A stretch of 10,728 nucleotides of DNA, taken from positions 1 through 10,728 of the forward strand of contig JAJDBA010000270.1 of the NCBI GenBank assembly GCA_029261675.1. The letters are read 5' to 3'. Origin of the DNA: Nitrospinaceae bacterium. Lineage in GTDB: Bacteria > Nitrospinota > Nitrospinia > Nitrospinales > VA-1. The translations under genes and the position numbers were made by a program. Positions 6,744 through 10,728 of the stretch are shown here, piece by piece (the first letter of the stretch is position 1; the number at the start of each line of letters is the position of its first letter). The notes under the pieces are model-generated. The model did not search any database, had not been told where the DNA came from, and saw nothing but the letters and a program-made list of their open reading frames with translations.

Positions 6744-7532
6744 TTACTCCTTCATCTTTCTGAGGATAGTTGCAGGCTCTACCCCTTTACCAATTTCCAT
6801 TTTTGAAATTTCAAAGGCAATTCGCTCACCCGACCATTCCGGGTGTTCTTTTTCTAATTCTCGGCAAGCTTTCTGCCAGCTTTTATGTCGTTCTTGAGTT
6901 TTAAGCTTTCTGGCTTCGCGCCTTACAACAGATGGTTCATATTCCTGTTTTTCTGCCCCTGCGGATCGATCCACCAACCGTTTTAATACAGACACGTCCA
7001 ATGCCGGTTGTTGACCTTTCATATAGGCAACGTCGCCAAATGGAATCGGCTTTCCAGATGCCACCTGGAAGGAAATGGGATTTGTTGTGGTCAGGTAGAG
7101 ATCACCGGATTCCTTTCTGCCCTGCATGGTCCCGATTCTGATAGTCTCGGCCTTTGCATCGCGCTTTGGCTGACCTTTCAAACCGAGTGCTTTGTGTATC
7201 CAGCGGGCTACCTGATAAGGCGTGATCTGCCATTGGTTCAGATGGTCGAGCGGGATTGGAATCCGCCCCATATCGTCCCGTACATCACAAGCAACAAACG
7301 CCAGCGTTTCCCCTTTGGGCGACTGCCTGACATGAACCGGCATGAAACAGTTTTCTTCGCAACCGGGGCACACAACGGTTTTGGCGGAGTTTGATGGCGC
7401 AATCCATTTCGCTTCCTGAAAGATTTCAATCGCGCCTTCGGGCCAATAGCGCATTTGCTCCCAGCCAATATTAACCTTGTCTCCTGATTCAAGATGCTGG
7501 ATCAATTCCTGTAATACTTCATCGAGGGTCAT
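6744..7532 (-). CDS. Cysteine-cluster protein of unknown function, partner of the 399-aa protein
   Basis: A 262-residue protein I cannot name. Residues 55-62 hold CPGCEENC, and a further Cys occurs in ACDVRDDMG (C82); together these look like a zinc-binding fold. Next comes IPIPLDHLNQWQITPYQVARWI, which resembles a helix pair. The C-terminal 60 residues are strongly helical and charged and end in GERIAFEISKMEIGKG-VEPATILRKM, which resembles a helix-turn-helix (IAxEI...ATIxRKM). It may therefore bind DNA. The ATG at 7532 lies in an ATGA overlap with the stop of the upstream gene, showing translational coupling, so the two proteins probably form a complex or pathway. The downstream 92-base gap to the convergent WYL gene has no clear terminator. 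Confidence 0.6.
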   Translation of the reverse strand: MTLDEVLQELIQHLESGDKVNIGWEQMRYWPEGAIEIFQEAKWIAPSNSAKTVVCPGCEENCFMPVHVRQSPKGETLAFVACDVRDDMGRIPIPLDHLNQWQITPYQVARWIHKALGLKGQPKRDAKAETIRIGTMQGRKESGDLYLTTTNPISFQVASGKPIPFGDVAYMKGQQPALDVSVLKRLVDRSAGAEKQEYEPSVVRREARKLKTQERHKSWQKACRELEKEHPEWSGERIAFEISKMEIGKGVEPATILRKMKE

Positions 7533-8728
7533 GCGGCGTTTTGTTTCTCTTCAGGCTCTGGTGACACCGGTTCAATTCCTGATGCGATCAGCATTTTTCG
7601 AATCGCAAGATCGCGTCCGTCGTGACGCAGGGCGCAACTGTTTGGGGAGCTAATGTCAAAGCTTCGCGTCCGGCTCCGTGTTCCTGGCGTTGGAATGAAA
7701 CTGACTTTTATTCTGGCTTGTGTGACATGGTAAGGAGGGGGATTGATATCATCCAAAAAATCATAAACCGCTTTCGGGTTACTATCGGGGTTGGCCTCCA
7801 GAATCATCCTGCGCTTATCTCCGGTCTTCAAATTCAGGCGAAGTTTGCACACTGCCACCTCCTCAATACCGGATTCCGGCCCGAAATTAAATATGAAATC
7901 CCGCTTCGCTAGTGGGTCTAGTTGATACACCCGAGGGTCTTTTATGAAGTCCTCAAGGTTATCTATTCCAAGAATACTTTTGGCAAATAGCTTCTGTAAT
8001 TTTGGGACAGCTTTGGTGTTTCGTGGTGCATAGATATCCAGTGAACCCTCGGACTGCGTGTAAACGAAAATAATCTCAAAAGCAGGATTGCGGGATCGCG
8101 TGGCGAGGTCGTTACTTACCCATTCAACGCCTGAATGCGCATAATCTTCCGGGTAGGCAAAGAAATATTCCTTCTCATTCCGACGGAAAACTTCAACCTT
8201 ACAATTGCGTCCCCGCCCTTCCCTTGTATGAAAATATTCGCTAATGGCTTTTTCCAGCCGTTCGGTATCTTCGGATTCAACGCAGGGTGGCAAGTGGGGT
8301 AGGTCATTGCGTTTTTTCCAAAGCGAGTCGGAGATATTGTCAGAGTGTAGAAACAACGTGGCTCCGGTCCAGTAATTTGGATGCTCCAGAAAGGTCCACA
8401 TAACCTTGCCGTGAAACCCGTCGATTTTAGCGATAGTCTCAGGAAAGTTAGAATCTTCGTTGTTTCTGTGAAAACTGGCTTCATCTATAAGGGCAGAAAT
8501 ACCCGTAGAACACGCCATAATGTCAATGTCCTGAAACTCAGCTTCCATCCGTGACTTCAGATCATCCGGGAGGGTGAGGAATGCCAGGAAGATGGTATCC
8601 TCTGCTTTTCCCTCAAGCTTGGAGAAATCGAGGTCTTCCAAAATCCCTTCTTTTTCTTGAAAATATCGCCCGAGTAAGGTCTTCGGAACTCGGCGGAAAA
8701 ACTGGGTGGGAGAAAATTGACGGGCCAT
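7529..8728 (-). CDS. Unrecognised 399-aa protein, first gene of an integrase-linked pair
   Basis: I do not recognise this protein. It is soluble, without signal peptide or membrane helices. It has an N-terminal basic segment (MARQFSPTQFFRRVPKTLL), an acidic stretch around DLDFSKLEGKAEDTIF, and a central aromatic block (FLEHPNYWTGATLFLHSDN). Mixed alpha/beta sequence follows up to RHDGRDLAIRKML near the C-terminus. No nuclease, ATPase or protease motif is obvious. A TTG at 8743 would add five residues, but I chose the ATG at 8728 because a GAGG site (8738-8741) sits 9 bases before it and would overlap the TTG start. The stop TGA overlaps the next gene's ATG by four bases. It lies just downstream of the integrase, on the same strand, separated by 156 bases containing repeats, so it probably has its own promoter. 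Confidence 0.6.
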   Translation of the reverse strand: MARQFSPTQFFRRVPKTLLGRYFQEKEGILEDLDFSKLEGKAEDTIFLAFLTLPDDLKSRMEAEFQDIDIMACSTGISALIDEASFHRNNEDSNFPETIAKIDGFHGKVMWTFLEHPNYWTGATLFLHSDNISDSLWKKRNDLPHLPPCVESEDTERLEKAISEYFHTREGRGRNCKVEVFRRNEKEYFFAYPEDYAHSGVEWVSNDLATRSRNPAFEIIFVYTQSEGSLDIYAPRNTKAVPKLQKLFAKSILGIDNLEDFIKDPRVYQLDPLAKRDFIFNFGPESGIEEVAVCKLRLNLKTGDKRRMILEANPDSNPKAVYDFLDDINPPPYHVTQARIKVSFIPTPGTRSRTRSFDISSPNSCALRHDGRDLAIRKMLIASGIEPVSPEPEEKQNAA

Positions 8729-8772
8729 AGAAAAGAACCTCAATAGGAAGGAATTAGCTCTCTTAAGCTTAT

Positions 8773-8824
8773 CCTAAAAACGAAAAAATGTCCTAATGAG
8801 ATTCATTTGTTGGATTAGGCTAAT
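8773..8824. repeat. CCTAA(T)/ATTAGG repeats upstream of the 399/262-aa operon
   Basis: Within the gap between the integrase stop and the 399-aa gene, CCTAA occurs at 8773-8777, CCTAAT at 8792-8797 and its inverse ATTAGG at 8814-8819. The inverse copy is itself part of a palindrome, ATTAG-G-CTAAT (8814-8824). The CCTAAT and ATTAGG copies are 22 bases apart, about two helical turns, placing them on the same face of the DNA. This is a plausible operator for the downstream operon, or a set of integrase or excision-protein sites. It is only a sequence pattern, and no promoter boxes could be assigned. Confidence 0.35.
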
Positions 8825-8884
8825 GGGAACAATATAGGAGGAAAGGGCGAAAGAATATTTTAAGAAAAGCGTGCTGATTTTAAA

Positions 8885-10090
8885 CTATGCCCCTCTTTTA
8901 ATTGGAATAACTTCAATGCTGGATTTCAATTTGTCCAAATAGTCGGCCCAGGCTTGCATCATCTTTTTGCGTTCAGGTAGGTGGGCGGTGCGGTTGTAAG
9001 CACGACCATTGGGATCGCGCACGGCATGGGCAAGTTGGTGTTCGATAAAATCAGGACGAAATCCTAAGACTTCATCAAGGATTGTTCGGGCCATGGCGCG
9101 AAAACCGTGCCCGGTCATTTCTTCTTTCTCGATTCCCATGCGACGCATGGCTGCAAGAATGGCGTTGTCACTCATGGGCCTATCCTTACTTCTTGCTCCT
9201 GGAAATACAAAGCGTCCTTTGCCGGTTATGGGTCGGATTTCCTGCAAAACTTCTATCGCCTGCCTGGATAAAGGAACGATGTGCTGGGTGTTGGTTTTAG
9301 AAACCAGATAACGCCACTCCTTTTCCTCAAAATTAATATCTTCCCATTGGGCTTGTCGCAGTTCCCCCGGTCGCACAAATACCAAGGGAGCAAGCTTCAA
9401 GGCACAACCCACAGTAATCGAACCTTCATAGCTATCCAAGGCTCTTAATATTTCGGCGACCTGTTTGGGTTCGGTGACCGCTGCAAAGTGTTCGCCCTTG
9501 GCTGGAGGCAATGCCCCTCGAAGGTCTGTGGAGGGGTCTCGCTCTGCCCGCCCGGTCGCAACGGCATAGCGAAAGACCTGCCCACAGTTTCCCAGTGCAC
9601 GATGCGCCGTTTCCAAGGCTCCCCGGTCCTCGATCCGACGAATAACGGAAAGCAGTTCCGGTGCCTTTATTCCACCAATTGGTTTTTCACCAATCCAGGG
9701 GAATACATCACGCTCCATACGACGGATGATTCTGTTGGCATGATCTTTTGACCAATCGCGGGAGTATTTGGCAAACCATTCCCGTGTGACTGCTTCAAAA
9801 CAGTTCTTTCCACCACTTGTTTCTTTTTCGGCTTTGCGGTTTGCACTTGGGTCGATACCCTTGGCGACCAACTTGCGGGCATCGTCCCGACGCTCCCTGG
9901 CATCTTTCAGGCTTACATCAGGATAAACCCCGAGGGATAGTTGCTTTTCTTTTCCATCACATCGATATTTGAATCTCCACCACTTACCGCCTTTTGGACT
10001 CACCAGTAGGAACAATCCACGTTCATCGTACAGTTTGACGGATTTTGATTCGGGTTTAGTTTTGCGAATAGCTGTGTCAGTCAGAGGCAT
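8885..10090 (-). CDS. P4-type tyrosine integrase
   Basis: A full-length 401-residue site-specific recombinase. It starts with the arm-binding domain (about 1-90: LYDERGLFLLVSPKGGKWWR, LGVYPDVSLKDAR), followed by a core-binding domain (about 97-190). The catalytic domain carries all expected residues: R240 in FVRPGELR, K265 in VSKTNTQH, H328 and R331 in HGFR, H355 in QLAH, and the nucleophile Y365 in AYNR. Proteins of this family insert and excise islands at tRNA and tmRNA genes. Its position, about 630 bases downstream of a tmRNA 3' end and on the same strand, fits an ssrA-specific element. The ATG overlaps the preceding arm-domain gene by 14 bases, so the two are co-translated. The enzyme appears intact, so the island may still be mobile if the other att site survives. 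Confidence 0.92.
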   Translation of the reverse strand: MPLTDTAIRKTKPESKSVKLYDERGLFLLVSPKGGKWWRFKYRCDGKEKQLSLGVYPDVSLKDARERRDDARKLVAKGIDPSANRKAEKETSGGKNCFEAVTREWFAKYSRDWSKDHANRIIRRMERDVFPWIGEKPIGGIKAPELLSVIRRIEDRGALETAHRALGNCGQVFRYAVATGRAERDPSTDLRGALPPAKGEHFAAVTEPKQVAEILRALDSYEGSITVGCALKLAPLVFVRPGELRQAQWEDINFEEKEWRYLVSKTNTQHIVPLSRQAIEVLQEIRPITGKGRFVFPGARSKDRPMSDNAILAAMRRMGIEKEEMTGHGFRAMARTILDEVLGFRPDFIEHQLAHAVRDPNGRAYNRTAHLPERKKMMQAWADYLDKLKSSIEVIPIKRGA

Positions 10091-10556
10091 GATGTCTCCT
10101 TGAGGTAGTTCTACGGGAAGCGTCTAAAAAGGTGTGAAGTTCAGCAGTTTCAACAGGAGTTAAGGAGAGAAAACGTTTACCTAGCCGAAGGGAAAGTCCG
10201 CCATCGTTTTCGAGAGTGAATCTGGATGCGGCCAATTGCCGAGCTTCCTCTGCGCGTTGAGCCGCTTTTTCATCCCGGATAAGTTTTCCGGGATCAGTGC
10301 CATCTGCAAGCATGGCGCGGTAGGTATCTCGCATTTGTCGAGCTTCAGTAAGGGACACCAGTGGATAGGTGCCCAGGGATATCAATTTTTCCTTACCGCC
10401 AAACCGGTATTTGAGTCGCCACCACTTACCACCAGCCGGAGCTATCAGCAGGAATAGTCCGCCCGAATCATAAATTTTGTAGGGCTTATTCGTCGGGATT
10501 CCCGTGTTGTTTATTCCGGGCGGGGCTTCTTCAATGATTTTAGTAGTTAGCGGCAT
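10077..10556 (-). CDS. Stand-alone integrase arm-binding domain protein (DUF4102-like)
   Basis: A 159-residue protein whose residues 25-95 copy the N-terminal arm-binding domain of P4-type integrases (YDSGGLFLLIAPAGGKWWRL, LGTYPLVSLTEARQMRD). It closely parallels the full integrase just downstream. It has no core or catalytic domain. Instead it continues through an Ala/Glu-rich helix (about 95-110) into a tail, FTLENDGGLSLRLGKRFLSL then TPVETAELHTFLDASRR, that is not an integrase part. The frame looks deliberate: it starts with ATG next to an inverted repeat and ends overlapping the integrase start by 14 bases. It could compete for arm sites, control recombination direction or repress the integrase, but none of this is shown. 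A truncated duplicate is less likely because of the distinct conserved-looking tail. Confidence 0.75.
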   Translation of the reverse strand: MPLTTKIIEEAPPGINNTGIPTNKPYKIYDSGGLFLLIAPAGGKWWRLKYRFGGKEKLISLGTYPLVSLTEARQMRDTYRAMLADGTDPGKLIRDEKAAQRAEEARQLAASRFTLENDGGLSLRLGKRFLSLTPVETAELHTFLDASRRTTSRRHHASD

Positions 10557-10608
10557 TTTGGGGGCAACAATTTTGGGGGATTTTAGGCCCTTATAGTTGC
10601 CCCCAAAA
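10556..10608. promoter_or_regulatory. 13-bp inverted repeat and TTTTGGGGG repeats before the integrase operon
   Basis: TTTTGGGGGCAAC (10556-10568) and GTTGCCCCCAAAA (10596-10608) form a perfect 13-base inverted repeat. A further direct copy of TTTTGGGGG lies between them at 10571-10579. One arm touches the start codon of the arm-domain gene. The set is well placed to serve as arm-type sites for the integrase and its stand-alone arm-domain partner, or as an operator. The spacing (27 bases between arms) is long for a terminator, and no T-run follows. Confidence 0.5.
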
Positions 10609-10658
10609 AGAGTAGGATTTAGTTAAACCATACTACCCCGCTCTGGACCCTAAAACAA

Positions 10659-10684
10659 GAAAAACCCCATGTTTCCATGGGGTT
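10659..10684 (-). terminator. Intrinsic terminator downstream of the tmRNA 3' end
   Basis: On the minus strand, AACCCCATG pairs perfectly with CATGGGGTT around a GAAA loop (stem arms 10676-10684 and 10663-10671). A run of T follows immediately (10664-10661, then more T-rich sequence). It lies 33 bases after the tmRNA 3' terminus on the same strand, so it should end that transcript and separate it from the integrase operon. Confidence 0.8.
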
Positions 10685-10717
10685 CTGGACTTCTTTGGAT
10701 TGTATTGAATCTGAAAA

Positions 10718-10728
10718 TGGTGGAGGCG
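10718..10728 (-). ncRNA. ssrA: tmRNA 3' end (partial), probable integration target
   Basis: The last 11 bases read CGCCTCCACCA on the minus strand, the usual end of many tmRNAs: acceptor strand, discriminator A and CCA. The rest of the gene lies beyond the window. The terminator at 10659-10684 and the integrase downstream support the call, since ssrA 3' ends are classic integration sites. A tRNA with a similar acceptor end is the alternative. With only 11 bases visible, the identification rests mainly on context. Confidence 0.55.

Noticed and set aside
7008..7394. Plus-strand open frame of 128 codons opposite the 262-aa gene
   Set aside because: It is antisense to a coupled gene with a clear cysteine motif, and its translation shows no domain-like pattern.
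1..10728. CRISPR array linked to the Cas4-like nuclease
   Set aside because: No regularly spaced direct repeats were seen anywhere in the window.

Overview
The window is an accessory, island-type stretch of bacterial DNA, moderately AT-rich. The IS3-family transposase start, the P4-type tyrosine integrase and the probable tmRNA target all point to a bacterium, probably Gram-negative. The sequence alone does not support a genus or phylum.

Right edge (about 8885-10728): the last 11 bases match the 3' terminus of a tmRNA gene (ssrA) on the minus strand. They are followed on that strand by a strong intrinsic terminator, then by two overlapping minus-strand genes. The first is a short protein carrying an integrase arm-binding domain without a catalytic domain. 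The second is a complete P4-type tyrosine integrase. This is the usual layout of an island inserted at the 3' end of ssrA. The second attachment site is not in the window.

Centre-right (5662-8728): a translationally coupled minus-strand pair (399 aa and 262 aa, ATGA overlap) follows the integrase. The 262-aa protein has a cysteine cluster and a possible DNA-binding tail; I do not recognise the 399-aa protein. A convergent plus-strand gene encodes a WYL-domain transcription regulator with an inverted repeat in front of it. Regulators of this class often control defence loci.

Centre (3403-5575): a plus-strand pair encodes a divergent nitrilase-fold-like protein and a GIY-YIG-like nuclease. It converges on a reading frame for only the C-terminal lobe of a KptA/Tpt1 RNA 2'-phosphotransferase. 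A 369-base gap, with a possible structured RNA or gene remnant, separates this block from the left operon.

Left (287-3402): a minus-strand operon encodes a 112-aa small protein, a DUF6745-domain protein and a large DUF2779 protein. The DUF2779 protein fuses a Cas4/RecB-like nuclease with an iron-sulfur cysteine set to a DEDD-type 3'-5' exonuclease. No CRISPR array is visible. The left edge is an IS3-family element (bases 1-121) abutting a remnant of an MBL-fold metallohydrolase gene, a sign of gene turnover.

Overall, nucleases, a WYL regulator, decayed genes and uncharacterised gene pairs sit beside an ssrA-linked integrase. That fits a mobile defence or accessory island. The most likely undescribed systems are the integrase-linked 399/262-aa pair and the nitrilase-like/GIY-YIG pair.
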